Below are positions 38,701 to 52,400 of a stretch of DNA of 64,000 nt, in pieces; the first letter of the stretch is position 1; each line of letters begins with the position of its first letter. The DNA is from Lates calcarifer (Eukaryota; Chordata; Actinopteri; Centropomidae), in contig NC_066850.1 of the NCBI RefSeq assembly GCF_001640805.2, positions 13,644,157-13,708,156 of the forward strand. Direction: 5' to 3'. Made by a program: the position numbers and the translations under genes. Under the pieces are notes generated by a model, which had not been told where the DNA came from, searched no databases, and saw only the letters and a list, made by a program, of their open reading frames with translations.

Positions 38701-41700
38701 AATAGGTTACCTATAAGAGGTGTTATTCTTTAAAATAGTGTCTCATGAGCTGCTAATGGCAGGTGAGTTTAAAGTCTGGGTCAGTTTTGGTTGCAGTGGC
38801 AGTTTTTGTGTTTCTCTCTGCTTTTATGGACTGACACAAGTGGTTTTTTGGCACGGATGCAGTCAAGAAAAATAGTCCTGTTTTCAACAGCCAGACAGGC
38901 TGTTAGACACAAGTCAGAGGACACTGTCAGATATTTTTTTTTGTGGCTTCCTTTCAGTGTATTTTCTGCCAGAACAAATAGCCGATTCGACGGATAGACG
39001 GTCTGTCAGCTCAGGGTGTGTGAAGGTCAGACTTACAGCGTCAGCTCCACTTTAATCTGAAAATTTGACGGGGCTCAGGTTCAGCTGAGGAAGGTTTTAG
39101 TCTGTGTTTTGTTGAGTCCATCTCAGGTTCTCACATTCCCCAGTATGAACTTATGCAGCTGTAAATATGAGGCAGGATGCTTCCAGAGGAAAAAAAAAAC
39201 GCTTCACTCTGTAGATTTTTTTTCTCTCAGGATAAATAAAGACTGAGTATGAATTATGCAGTGTTCATATTCGTCACAGTTGGCTGAGTTGAGTTGGTGT
39301 GCAGGGGTTTCCTCTCAGCCTGCCTGCAGACTGATGAAAGCCTCCATCCTGGACCAAAGACACTGTGACAGCAGCAGAGAGGCCGACAGACAGATGGGAT
39401 CTCCTGCTCTCATCTCTCTTACTGCTGTCTCTTTGGGAGTCCTGCTGAATGTGCTGTTGAAGGACTAAATATTTAAAAGACGGGAAGAGATTTGTGGAGC
39501 AATTAAAACAAAAGACTAAAACTATCTCCTCTTTCTGGACGGTGTCTTCTTCAAGTATTAAAAACTGAGTCTGAAATTACTGCTAGATGAGTCCCTCCTC
39601 AATAAAGAAAAATAAAAGGTGCAGTGGTGGAAGAAATACCAGTCTGTAAAAATACTCCATTATGAGTAAAAGTCCTGTATTGAATATGTTACTTGTGTGT
39701 AAGTGTGTGAGTATAATCAGAAAAATGTATTTTAGGTATTGAAGGAGAGTATGTAACTTTTTGCTATCACTGCATAATGTTAGCATTAAGAGCTGTTTAC
39801 TCATCAGTCTAGAAGACGTTGTGGGTTCAGCATCAAACATCATTCCTTTACTCACCAAGAGCTGATTCTAGTGGTGGAAAACATCACCAATGGCTCTATT
39901 ACTTCTTTTCTTCTACTGAAGTTAGCATGCTAACCACCTAGCCCTGGTCTGCCTAATCCAGACTGTCCTGTAGAAATATTACTACTCAGAGGACATAACA
40001 TCTTGTATAGTAAATGCAATGATGGCTGAAGCTCTTGGCAGTGATCAACACCACCACCTGCTCCTGACAAAAGAGCACGCTCAACAGCAGAGAAAACTTA
40101 CAAATAATCGTTCAGTTTGTAAAAATTCAGAAAATGGTGAGAAATGTTGTCACAATTTCCCTTCATAATGTTTGTTTTGTCCAAACCTCAAAATTCTTAA
40201 AAATATTAAAAGCAAAAGCAGCATTTGAGAAGCTGAAATCATGATCATTGCATTTTATCATCAGGACTCAGCATTTCAATAAAGTACGACAGAGTTTGAA
40301 TGGTAAATCAAAGGTCTGATCTTCCACTTGGGGAACAAACACATTTTTCATTCTGACGTAATCATTATCTTCTCCCTTTCAGAATCGTCCTCTGGTGATC
40401 ATGAGCTTCGCCTCTTCCCTTCTCGTCGCTCTGGTCACCTCCCCCCACCTCTGGACCCTCAGCGCAACTTGAACCAACAGCAGCATCACAATGTGGACGA
40501 GTCCCACACCCACCTTCATCATCATCATCACCACCACCACCGTCAGCCCCCTGCTGGTTTAGACAAGGTGATGCCGGCCACCCTCCTGGAGTCTCGGTTT
40601 CGTCAGGAGCCTGGTGGTCATCGAACCCTCAACCTGCTGGCACGGCCACATCACGAAGTGCAGCCTGAGCACGCCGCGGTGTCTGCACGACATCTGGTTA
40701 CCGTGGTGAGTAATATGCTTGCTGATTGGATGAGGAGGAAGGGGAGTGGGAAGGGGTTTTCTGAGTTTTACTTGTTTTGACTAAGATGTTGTCGTTGGTG
40801 TGGACTGAATGTAGATTTGTTGTGTCATGTTAGCAAGCTACCTCAGTAGAAACATGAAATGCACTGTGTCCTGTAGAGTAGACAACAAGACAGAAACCTC
40901 TCAGGAAGTGTTGGACGTTTTCCACTTTGCAAGTTGATGAGAAACACCTAAATGTATCAGGGCTTTGGTCCTGGTGAGGTTGGATTTTTCATTTTGGGAG
41001 GGTGGGCAGGTTTCGCCATTAGATCCATGATCAACTCTGTCCTTTAAACACACAGTATGCAAAGTTAAATGACATAGCGTGGGATCATGGGGGAAACTTA
41101 AAACTGGATAAAAAAAATCATTTTTGATGTCTCTGCTAACCACATTGCTGACACATATGGATGTAAATGGATGCTGTTTTGTTTTGCTCCTATAGAAATG
41201 TTCAATGCTTTCCTGCACCTGCTGTTTTCACTGCAGTCTTTATGACCTGTCCCATTTATCCAGTGGTTGTTACTGATGCTTGGCCAGTGTGCATTGCAAC
41301 CATGTTGTTATTGTTATTGGGATTGAGTCTGAAGTCGGTAAGGATGAGTTTGTGTTTTTTGTACCATCAGCAGCTGAATAAGGTCGTTATATCTGACTCC
41401 TTTAACGTCTGAGAATCTGAGTCAGCCTCAGTCTGACAAATGCAGTTGAAGGCTGCAGATCAGAAATTTCTGGAAGCTGGTATTAGTGAGCGCTGCTGCT
41501 GCAGTTCCCCACAGAGTCCTCGCTAATATGATCGTCTGATGAACTAGGGTCATCTCTTGCCTCTTCAGAGGTTACAGGTGCCTAATACTGAAGAGGTCAG
41601 AGGTCAGAATGAAGGGACAGTAAGTGAATGATGGATGAGGAGGTGTAGCTCCTCCATCTACAGCACTGGAGGAGAGATGCTGCTGCGCTCTCTGTTGCCA

Positions 41701-44700
41701 TGGAAACCCTAATCATGAGTGTGTGTGTGTGAGACCCACTTACCTACACAATGGGTAGTTACGTAACTCTGAGATAAACAGCAGCGACCTTCAGAGTGAC
41801 ATTGAAACACAGAAACAGACAGACGGAGGGACTGGTATGGACTGGTTCTTAATGAGAGAGACGGATAAAAGTGATAGAGCGAGATAGAGAGAGAGAGATC
41901 CTGGTTAAAAATCGACTTTGACTGTGAGAGAGGAAAAGGCCAGTAGCTCTATCACATTCTCTTCTGGGCCAGATGGAGCTGAAACCATTAGTCAAACAAT
42001 GGATTTGTAGATTTTAATCAGTAATAAAAATTGATAAAAACATACAAACATTCACTTGGACTCAAAAATGAACTGATTAGATTTTGATGGTCAAAAGTCA
42101 AAGCTCTCCTCTCCCAAACAAACAGACTAGGTGATTAAATCTGGTGAAAACTTTAATTAAGGCTGTTTCACTTTAAAAATCTGTGTTTTTGCAGTATGGT
42201 TTGGTGTAGCCCCAGTATGTTTGGGTTTTGAACTGTTAATCAGACAAAACAAGACATTTGAGGACATCACCTTGGGCTGTAGGAAATTCTAACAGGCATT
42301 TTTATTATTTTATTTGTTTTAATTGAGGAAATTGATGAACATTAGTTGCAACTCTAAAGATAACATTAAGAAATTGACATTCAGGTCATTGTTGTCTAAC
42401 ACAGTGAATTAAAGAATGAGTTCTCCTATTCAGTAATGAGTCAGGCCCACATTTTGTTTTAGTGCAAAGCATTAATGTCTTGTGAACTAGTTTCACAGTA
42501 GTGGATGTTTGTTAGTTATACTTCACAGTATCAGAGTAGAGTGTGGAATGAGGACACACAGTCTGATTCACCGTGGGCAGACATTTATTTTTAGGAAAAA
42601 TGTAGCAGATTATTAATTTATCTGACTATCTACATAACTCAACTGAGAAGTCTCGCCCGCCAACACTCCCACAATCCTTTGCCGAAACAGTCAGAGGTGT
42701 TGTCACCACAGATGCATTGTGGGAGTGGAGGCAATCTGGAGAAACCTCCGGTGGAACTAAGAGACAGATGAGGGATGCTGGGAGTTTACGGACCTGTCTT
42801 TCTGTCTTCCACTGTGTCTCCAGCTCAGTCTTCACATTGATCAGGTTCCAGGGGTCCTTCCAGTAGGATATAGGTCACCCCGCACAGTGCCTGATGAATA
42901 AAACACTTGCTCCATTGGACCCATACACACACTTGGTAGGAGTGCTTTGAAAAATTAATATGAAATATAAATAATATATTCACATTAGAGATACCAGTTA
43001 TTTAAAGAGTCAGTCCAGGACAAGGAACAGTTGCTGAACACTTGTTGCATCTTGAGTTTTCTGTATTTGTTGAAACAGGACAATAGACATGCAGCAGGGA
43101 GAGACTGTCAGGATGTATGTCAACATGCCACGCCTATTAGACTGTTAGCTGTTTATATTTGATATGAAAATTGTTTATTACATTTGTTGTCACATTTACA
43201 CAAGCCTGTTAGTTATGTTGTTAACTACAGTAGATTTGTAATTTTTTTGCAAAAATTTGGATGCAAAGGGCAGTTTATCTCTCTTTTATCTCAGAAAATT
43301 AGCTCTGTTATCTTGAGATAATCGACCTTTTATCACTAGAAAGCAAATGGTTGTTTCCTCTTATGACTTATGATGTTCAAGAGAGATCAGGAGTGCCATG
43401 CCAGCATGCATAGATATGATTATTTTAATTTAAACTGAATTTAACTGTCTCACATAGAAAATAACAAATGTAAACATAGGTAATTATTTAGAATATTTTG
43501 AGATCAGCTAACGAGGACCAAGTGTCTATGTTTGTGACGCTATAACTTGATTTTTAGCCCACGCTGTCCTCTGCAGCCCTTTCTGCTTTTATCAATGAGA
43601 AACCGCTGTGAGGCCTTAACGCTGCCTTACATAACCTTATTTTGTGTTAATTGACTTTCTGTGCGTGGTCACATGACCTGTCCCTGTAGGCCATTGCCAT
43701 TCCATCACATCACTGTGAAAAATCACATCACTGGTAGATGGAGATGGAGAGAAAAAAGAAACAAGGTTTAGTGACAGAATAAAACAAAGCACTACAGAAA
43801 AAAGTCTCTCTTTCTATACATTTAGTTATTTGTTATATTTCTAATGAGGAAAATTTTATATAGCCATATAAAAATTATGTCGTAATAATTATCGTTACTG
43901 TTTCATCGACCAGCTCTTGCCGATCGATGTAATTGCTGCGGCTCTTAACATTTTAAAAAAACACACATTCTTTTTGTTTATGTCCCAGTTAAGTTTAAAT
44001 ATTTGCCTATGCAGTACTGCAGTTTTTGTTTGATTATATTGAACATTTATCGATTATTTGTTATATTTCTATCAAGGCAAATTATAATGCGATAATTAAC
44101 GTTATACCTTTATCACTCAGTTGTAGTTTTGGACTGTTGTTCCCAAGGGCTTTTTAGAAAATTGTGATTTGATACTACAGAATAATTCATTGATTATTTT
44201 GGAAAATAATCAACAGACAACTCTGTATTAATAATTATTGTTAGCCAAGTTAATATTACATGTAAATCTACAACATATTACTATTATTGTAAGTGTATTT
44301 AGAGTCAGTCTTTAACATACTCAGTGTTTATATGAAGGCTGAGGAGAGAGGATGGAGGGAGGTTGTGTAAGCCCCAGATGGTATCCAGTCACCTCCCATT
44401 GCTGCATCACACCACATGCCTGCAAGACACTAGTGTGTGTGTGTCTGTGTGTATGTTTGTGTGCGTGGCCTTTGCTCCCCTGTCAGGTTCCCACAACACG
44501 TGCAAACTGGTCGTCACACACAGTCTGCTGTAGTTGTGTGTGTTTGTGTGTTAGAATGATCTTGTCTGTTGTCGGTGAATCTGAATTGAATGTCGAGCGT
44601 TGAAATCTTCACTGAAACTGATCAGATGAGGTGGAGTTTGCGGTGTTTCACTGTGCCTCCTCACTGGTAGAGGTTTGTGTGCGTCTATGTCCCAGGATGC

Positions 44701-45469
44701 TGTGCTGTCAGGCTCCAACTGTTTATTAAAATAGGTTGGAAAAAACCCCCCAAAAACTAGAGAAACTGCAGTTAGAGCCAGTCATCTGCAGCTCACTGGC
44801 TGTGTTATTGTCCACTTGTTTTTATGAGCATTTTCAATTTGTGCATAAAATAAGTGAATGAACATGGAAGAAATAAAAATAAAAATGTCACAAAAATGTG
44901 TTGTGTATGGCTGGCTGATGTGGACAGTGCTAAGAAGATGAAAACATCCTGTAGTATGAAGCATACTGTATGTTGTCATGGAGTCAGTGTGTTAGCTTTA
45001 ACTCTGTTTTAGCTCATGTCTGTTTACAGTCAAATTGGCACAAATAAAATCTGCCTAATTATCTGTCAGCAGCTCCTACTTGTAGTGTACCCATGTACAC
45101 TACTACCCATATACAGACAACTATCAAATGTGATGATTCTTCTTCAGAGTCAAGCTGATCAGCTGGTTTTGATCTTTAAAGTGATCTGACTGGCTGAAGG
45201 TCGTTTTGAGGTTTTATGTTTTAAGTGTTTCAGTGGAAGAACCACAAAACCAAATGTTTAAATATGCAGCATTAAATCACAGCAGAAGGATTCACTGTGT
45301 TCAAGTTCAAATCTCAGCCTACACACACAAAAGTGTCGAGCCTGCGTGTGTGTGTGTGTGTTACACTATTAAATAATTCATATCAGTGGTGTGTGTTACG
45401 TCTACTAGTGGAGGTAACTTTGACGCCACTTCAAACCCACAGAGAGAAACATGATTCATCCAGGAGTGT

Positions 45470-45506
<37 letters not shown>

Positions 45507-48365
45507 CACTTCTAACGACTGTAGCTTCATGTGTTTTCTCTATAAAAACACATTCTACCTGCACGTTTTGGCGGTCAAATCAGACAGAATCCAGTAAAGT
45601 TGTTGCAGCACCGTCTCAGATTTTCGCTGTCACTGTTTGTCTTTATAACATTTGGTTCCAAAACTAAGGCCTGTTAAATATTTTTGTTCAATTATGATGT
45701 AAGTTTTCAGTCCTGGATATTATTTCATTTTTATAACCTTGGTTCATTAGAAGCCATGTTTGGGCATTAATAACTTGACAAGTATTATTCCCAGTCTCAT
45801 CAAACTAGGTTGAAGAAAGATAGAAAGGAAATTAACAATAAATTATTGATTACTTAAAATACTCCCACAATCCTTTCTGAAAAATGCCTATGTCTGAAAA
45901 TAGGCTGCTAAAGAAAGTGTGTTTTTCCTCAGTGAAATCTTTATTCAACAACAATCCTCTTAAACAAAGCCTTTAAAAATGAACTAATAGAAAGTAAAAC
46001 AACAATGATTTGAGGCCTCATAACGGCAGTGGAACCACCATATCTTTAGCTAAGTGGTAGGTGATCACATCTATTATTTCCTTGAGCTTGACAGGTATGG
46101 TGATCAACTGTGTCAGGTTCTATGGCTGCTTCCCTCAATGTCGACTATTTAATGCATCAGTGAGAAGACTCTGATTAAACTCATAGTCAGTGGACAAGTC
46201 GTTACACTTTTAGCTGCCTCAGAATTCACACACAGATCACTGCCAGAGCAACAGAGTGACAGGCTGTAAGCTTTACAGCCAAATCTTGTTTTAAAATGAC
46301 GAAACCACAAAACTAACTGTGGAGTTAGATACTTGATGAAAACAGAGGACAGACAATGTGACTGGACGGCAAGAGAGAGAACTGAGCTGTGACCAAGGTG
46401 CCAACTTTATGTCTGCAGTGTTTCCACTATATATATATTTTGTTGCAGCAGCCCATTGGAAAGTTTTTGCTGCTGCTGCTGCAGCATTATACAGTTGTAA
46501 AATACCCTGTTGATTCAAGAGGGAAAAAGAGAAAATGGGTGGGGTGGTTCTTACCACCATCAGCTTGGGTTTTATTCTGGATTCATTTTAGCTGTTGTTA
46601 TTTGTCCTAACACAACTTCTGACTCAAACTGTCTTTAGCTGCTGTCACTCACTCTCGCTTGGTTTATTTGTGTTTCTGCTGCTTGTTTTGTTGAAGCTGG
46701 TGTCCCTGATGAAGCAGAATCGCTGGCATTTAGAAGTGAGATCGCACAGAGCTCTGAATCGAGATTGCGATTTTAATATGATTAATCGTGCAGTCCTCTG
46801 TGGTTTTATGGCAGTAGATCCCCTAATTCCTGCTATTTGTTGCTGTAGCCAAGTCATTTTGATTCTTTAGATATTGTTCTTGAAATGTTAATGATTTCTT
46901 GATTAATCATTTAGTTGACTGCCAGAAAATCAATAGGCAGCTATTTTGATAATCAAATGATCACTATTAAGAAAAGAAAGAATTCTCTGGTTCTAGCTTC
47001 TTAAATGTGAGTTTTGCAGCATTGATCAGACAAAATATGACATTTTAAAGGAAATTATAATTAACATTTTTCCTATTATACTATTTCCTGACTTTTTATT
47101 GTCCAAACGATTTAATTGTAAATAAAATAAATTGAGAAAATAGCCAGAATAATAAAATAATCTATAGTTGCAGCCCTACAAGAACTAATGTAAGTCATAT
47201 TTTCTGCTGTCAGCCATTAAAAAATATGACATAATAAGAATAAGAAGGTCTAACGTCAGATTTCAGCTCTGCACTGAATTGGAGTCTTTTTTTTCTCAAA
47301 GGAGGCAACATAAGCGTGAATAATCTAACCTCATGTCAACCCACTCATTCAGCTCTATGTGTGTGTGTGTGTGTGTGATCTCATTGAGTTGGATGTTGCA
47401 CGTGCCTCTCACGTTTTTCCCGCCAGCGCTCTGTGGAGAAGCAGCTCAGTTAACCCGCTGCAAAAAACGACTCGTCTCTACAACCGCTTCATTATTCAAC
47501 CTGATAAATGGAAATATACATTTTTTTGTTTAGAACTGTATCAGCTACTTTCTCATGACATTCACAACAGACAACAGAAGAAAACCATGCTGACATTATT
47601 TTTGAATGGAAATGAAAATTAACTAATAACTATTTTTAATTAGTGAACAATCATTTTAGCCTTTTTTTTCACAGGAAAAGAACCTTTTGCTGGTTCTAGC
47701 TCCTCAGGTCCGAGAATTTGTTATGTTTCTTCATCAGATGTGATAATAAATTGAATATCTTTGGGTTTTGGGCTGAGCACAGAAGAACAAATGATTCGTT
47801 GATTAATTGGAAATATAATTGGCAGCCCTGATAGGAACATATTTACCATATTAATATTATAGTGCTACTGTAGTTAAAATAAAACTTGATTTTTACATTA
47901 ATCCTGTTAATCCTTTAGTCTATTAAATTTTATAAAATGGGTTCATGCTTTACTTGACTAAATGAATTAGAAAACACTATAATACAGCTAGTTTTTTTTT
48001 TTCAACTAAACGTCCACAACCTGATTATGCAGGAATGATTATTTTTAGTTAAAGAAAAACTGCAAATGGTCACATTTTTGTGCCAGAAAATGTTTTTAAA
48101 AATGTCTGAAAAGATGAATCGATTATCAAAACAGCTGCTGATTAATTTTCTGTCCATCAAATGTTTGACTAATTGATTAATTGTCTGATCAATACTTGAT
48201 TTTAAAAATTTGATTTTTGTTGATTTGCAAGTCACTTTACCCCCCTACCTCACCCATTCCACCCTCCCCAATCTGATTGGTCCAAATTGGATTCCCCCCT
48301 CCTGCCCTGAGGGCTATCAGCTAATTAATGGTTATTACTGAGTGTGTGTGTGTGTGTGTGTGAGT

Positions 48366-48403
<38 letters not shown>

Positions 48404-49363
48404 AGGGGGGTGGGTGGGGTGGGGGGGGACAGAAATAGCACCTGATCCTGACAGGAAGCGCAGCAGGATAATGGCATTACCTGGACAACGGCCAATCAGG
48501 TGGCAGGTTGAGCGCTGTCCCCCTCTAAGCCAATCAGAGATCACGACATGACTAGATCAGGAAATGGAGCGAGAGGTCCCTGAGCTCTGACTGACAGGCA
48601 GGCTGTCGCTCTCTGTGTCTGTGTTCATTGAGTGAAAAGCTTCCTGTCAACTACAGGGAGGATCGACAATGTTTACATGTTTGCTTGGTAAGGTTGTTTG
48701 TTTATTTAGAGGTTCAGTTTCAGGATTTTATTCTTTTTATTTACAAGCTGTTGTGTGTGCTTGTCAGTGTGTTTTATTGATTAGATGTTATTTGGTTGTT
48801 TGTTGTTTTTATTTATTCGCTGCTTCATTTTCCACATAAATATTTTTTTGTTTGTGTAGCAGTTTAGGGCTGCAGCTAAGGATTATTTTCATTATCGATT
48901 AATCGATTAACATGTTTGTTAAAAAATTCCCCGCTTTGCAGAACCGAACAGAATGTCTGCAGATATCTGTTTGTTATACCAAAAGACCAAATACCCAAAA
49001 ATATTTAGTTTACTTTGATACTATTTGGCAAGGAAAATCAGGAAATCCTCTCATTTGAGAGGCTGTAATCTGAGAATAAAATGACATATTCCAGCTTCTC
49101 AATTTGAATATTTTCTAGTTTTCTTGATGTTTTACAACACTAAACTGAATATTTTGGGGTTTTGGTTTGTTTGTCGGACAAAACAAAAAACCTAAAATCA
49201 ATTTGCTGATGCTTTATTGATCAAATGTTGAATCTTAGTTTTATCCGACACTGCAGATAACTGTTTATTGACTTGTTGGTCTCTGTTTTTATTTCCAGCA
49301 TGAAACAGAGAAAATGAGAGTTTGTTTAAACTGCAGCCAGACACAGGCTGATAATAACATCAG

Positions 49364-49406
<43 letters not shown>

Positions 49407-52400
49407 GAGCCTGTCTGGCTGTGGTTATTGTTCCTGATATTGGATTAAGTGGTAACAGAACATGTTGTTGTTTTAGCCATTAGCAAACAACCACCCACAC
49501 ACTCACACACACAGGTTGTTGTTAGAGCAGCAGCAGTCAGTGGGTTTGAAGCTGATGGACAGAGAGCTGCAGAGGTCAGACTTCATGTTTGTTTGCTTCA
49601 AACCTCATTTAAAGAAACACTGCGTCAGATGAGAGAATCGATCTCAGTTTCATCTTCCTGTGTCTGGTTCACAGGAAGATGTGTTTAGCATAGCTTAGCT
49701 ATGCTAAAAACTGGAGGGTAGCAGGGGGAAACTCCCATCCAGTAGCTGTAGATTTAATACAGACTGGCAAACTGACTATGAGGTATCAAGCAGTTGAAGC
49801 AGCTGAAACCCTTCATTTATTAACAGGACTTTTAGTTTGAAACATTTGCAGACATAGTACCATGTAACAGTCAGGTGGGATTAAATGCACATTATGTAAT
49901 TTTCTGCCAGCAGGGGTCTCTCAGTCAAAACAATGACAAAAGGCAGAGTTGGTGAAGTAGAGTAGAATCATGGGAGTTATCTTCACCACCATTGCTGTCA
50001 TTGTACTCAGCTTCTCTTGGTTAGGATCTTCAGAGGTCTTCTCCTCTCCAAAACAGACCTGGTCATTGACCAGTAAACACTGAATAAAGCAGTTTAGTAT
50101 TAGAAATCAGTGTTTTTCTGATGCTGTTGGGTGGAGTTCAGCTGCTGCTAACGTTTGTTCAGCTTGTTTCTCCGATCATTTAAGATCCAGACACCTGACG
50201 ACTAAAATCAGACATAAATAGTTAAAAGCAACCAAGATCTAAGAAGTGTATCTCCCATGATCCCAGTTTCTTCCCTCGGGCAGTGGACAGTCTCTTCAAG
50301 CCAATAAGGGGAGCTGAATGTGAACTGACTACTATTGGGACAACTTTTTATAATATATTTTTATACTCTACTTTAAGACAATTATTTATTTAGTATATTT
50401 TAAGACAACTATTTATTTTTCTTTGCCTTAGGTTCTGTCATCTCCAGTGAATTAGCTTCTATTTGTGCACGCTCACATCTTTCCATTGACTTTTTGCTCA
50501 GGTTTGCTGTGGCTAAATTTTGATTGGCGCTTCTTTAAAGTGAGGATTTAGTTGTTTTTTGTTATATAGGGTCATAACTGAATACTATTCAGTGAAATGA
50601 GAGACTCTCTCACACACACAAAATCCAGGATGAATCATTAATGTGTGTATTTCACCTGTCTCCCATATCACTTTGGCTGAAAGCTGATAGACTGTTGGGA
50701 AAACCAGAGGAGCCAAACAAAGAGGGGGGAGATGGAGATGGCAGTGGGGGAGTTAGCGGAGGTGTAGAGAGATGGACTGTGGCAGAGAGAGAGAGAGATG
50801 AAATATCCAGATCAGGAGATGGAGGGATGATGTTATGATTTGATCTGTTTGGTGATGAGGCTGCAGAACAAAATCACTGTAGACTGAAATTCATCCAGGA
50901 CCACGTTGGTTTTTCTGTAAAGCAGAGGCAACACAAATTTACACTGATGAGATGACGATGTGGTGGCCGTCAACTTTCCAATGTTGGGCCTGAATATGGG
51001 TGTCGGGAATGATTAACAGGCTTTGTGGTGTGACTCTGTAGTGTCTCTTTAAATGTGTTTCTGCTGAGTCCCCAGTGGATTGCAATGGGAATGATTTCTT
51101 TACTTTTACGTGACCTTGCAATCCTTTCCGTGTTCTCCCTGATCCATAGGAAGAATTAGTGTGTTGGTCCACTCCAGTTCTGCAGATACCACAGAGAAGA
51201 GACACTGTGACACTTAACATGATGCATTTATTAACCATTCCTCCTTTCAAAGGCTGAGCTGCCACCAGCTGTGAGCACAGCTGCAGTCACTCTGTCTGGA
51301 TGTGGATGTGGCTACAGCAGCTATACAGTGACTACTCTTCTTTTTTCCTGTAAAATATTAGTTAAGAAAGCATCACCACAGGATTAAAACCAGCAGTGCT
51401 TCTAACTGTTGTGTCTTGGTGACCATAGCACGACAGCAGGTCAGGAGTACAGTAGTTACAATAGCACAACCATGTCAATTCACTGCACACACATAGTTAA
51501 TGGTACACTTGTTGTGGCAGTCAACTTCATAATCCAATTCAGCTTTTCTCTCTGGACTCTTTGGACTGTGTGTGGTCAATGTGTGAAATTTAGGACATAG
51601 TTAAAAACTTGTGGAGCAGCCATTAAAAACTACTTTAATGGCAAGTAGCTGAAACTTGCTTGAAAATTTGCCAAATGTTGCTAGATGTTAATAAGCTAAT
51701 AAGCATATTCGTGAGATTATTGTGTCGTAGTTGCATTCTGCCTAGTGTCAGCCTGTAAACACCTCCTGATCATTTAACAGGAAGTGTTCAGACAAATTAA
51801 ATTTATTGGAGTAACGGCCAATGGAGAAACTGACACTCAGTCAGAGTCACTAACATTCCCATTTGTAGGACCGTAGCTAATGTTGTAGACCAGCCAAAAA
51901 ATAAAAACGTTCTCATCTCCTCTCAGGGGCTCTGTATGTTTCCATCCACTTATTTTTATGCACTTTATTAATTTAGTGGGAAAAACATTAGTTTTTGCTG
52001 CTGTGTGTGGATAAAAACTGAACCCTCCTCATATTAACTCATGAAACAAACAGAAATGTCAGTTTTCCATCATGTTTTCCTCATGGTTCTGGAGCTTTTT
52101 TAATGACATCTCATAGTGTCCTCTTCTTCAGTGGTTTAATGGCAACAACAGGAGAACAGTCAACATGAGAGGGGGGAATCGAAATGAGCGTTAAATCACA
52201 TTTTCTTTTTGCAGATTTTCTGAGAATTCAGTTGAGACTGAATCTCTCTCTCTCTCTCTCACTCTCTCTCTCTCTTTCTTTCTCTCAGTACCTGGCTGTG
52301 GATGTGAAGAGGCTGAACGTCAGTCTTCTTCGGTGGTTTCGGGAAGGTGTAGCAGCGGCACTCGGCATTCCTGCAGGACACGTCCACATCAACCGGCTGA

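Larger units (their letters stand above)
35795..40382 (+). other. ptprr intron 1: SINE, MITE fragment, repeats, CCAAT-containing segment
   Basis: Contains a SINE (36352-36711), an AT-rich dispersed repeat (37140-37390), a non-repetitive segment with CCAAT motifs (38100-38260), a partial foldback MITE (38625-38705), a repeat of the 'ctccattatgagtaaaagtcctg' type (39600-39740) and the inverted partner of 29560 (39740-40110). No coding exon is supported. Confidence 0.7.
40706..52288 (+). other. ptprr intron 2 (11.6 kb)
   Basis: No coding exon is supported: exon 2 joins exon 3 in frame, as expected from human. It holds GT microsatellites (45466-45505, 48342-48400, 49365-49405), AT-rich dispersed repeats (42000-42360, 46870-47180, 47630-47835, 48050-48210, 48866-49260), an RFX-like X-box (41694-41707) and a CCAAT-bearing segment (48240-48680). 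The final 45 bases are a (TC)n tract. Confidence 0.75.

Noticed and set aside
40328..40780. Long ORF extending ptprr exon 2 at both ends
   Set aside because: Clear AG acceptor at 40382 and GTGAGT donor at 40706; the extensions have no homology and break the joins to exons 1 and 3.
48669..48687. Possible alternative first exon of ptprr (MFTCLL followed by a GTAAGG donor)
   Set aside because: Its phase (1) does not fit exon 3 (phase 0), so the frame would be lost. Kept only as part of the candidate promoter region.
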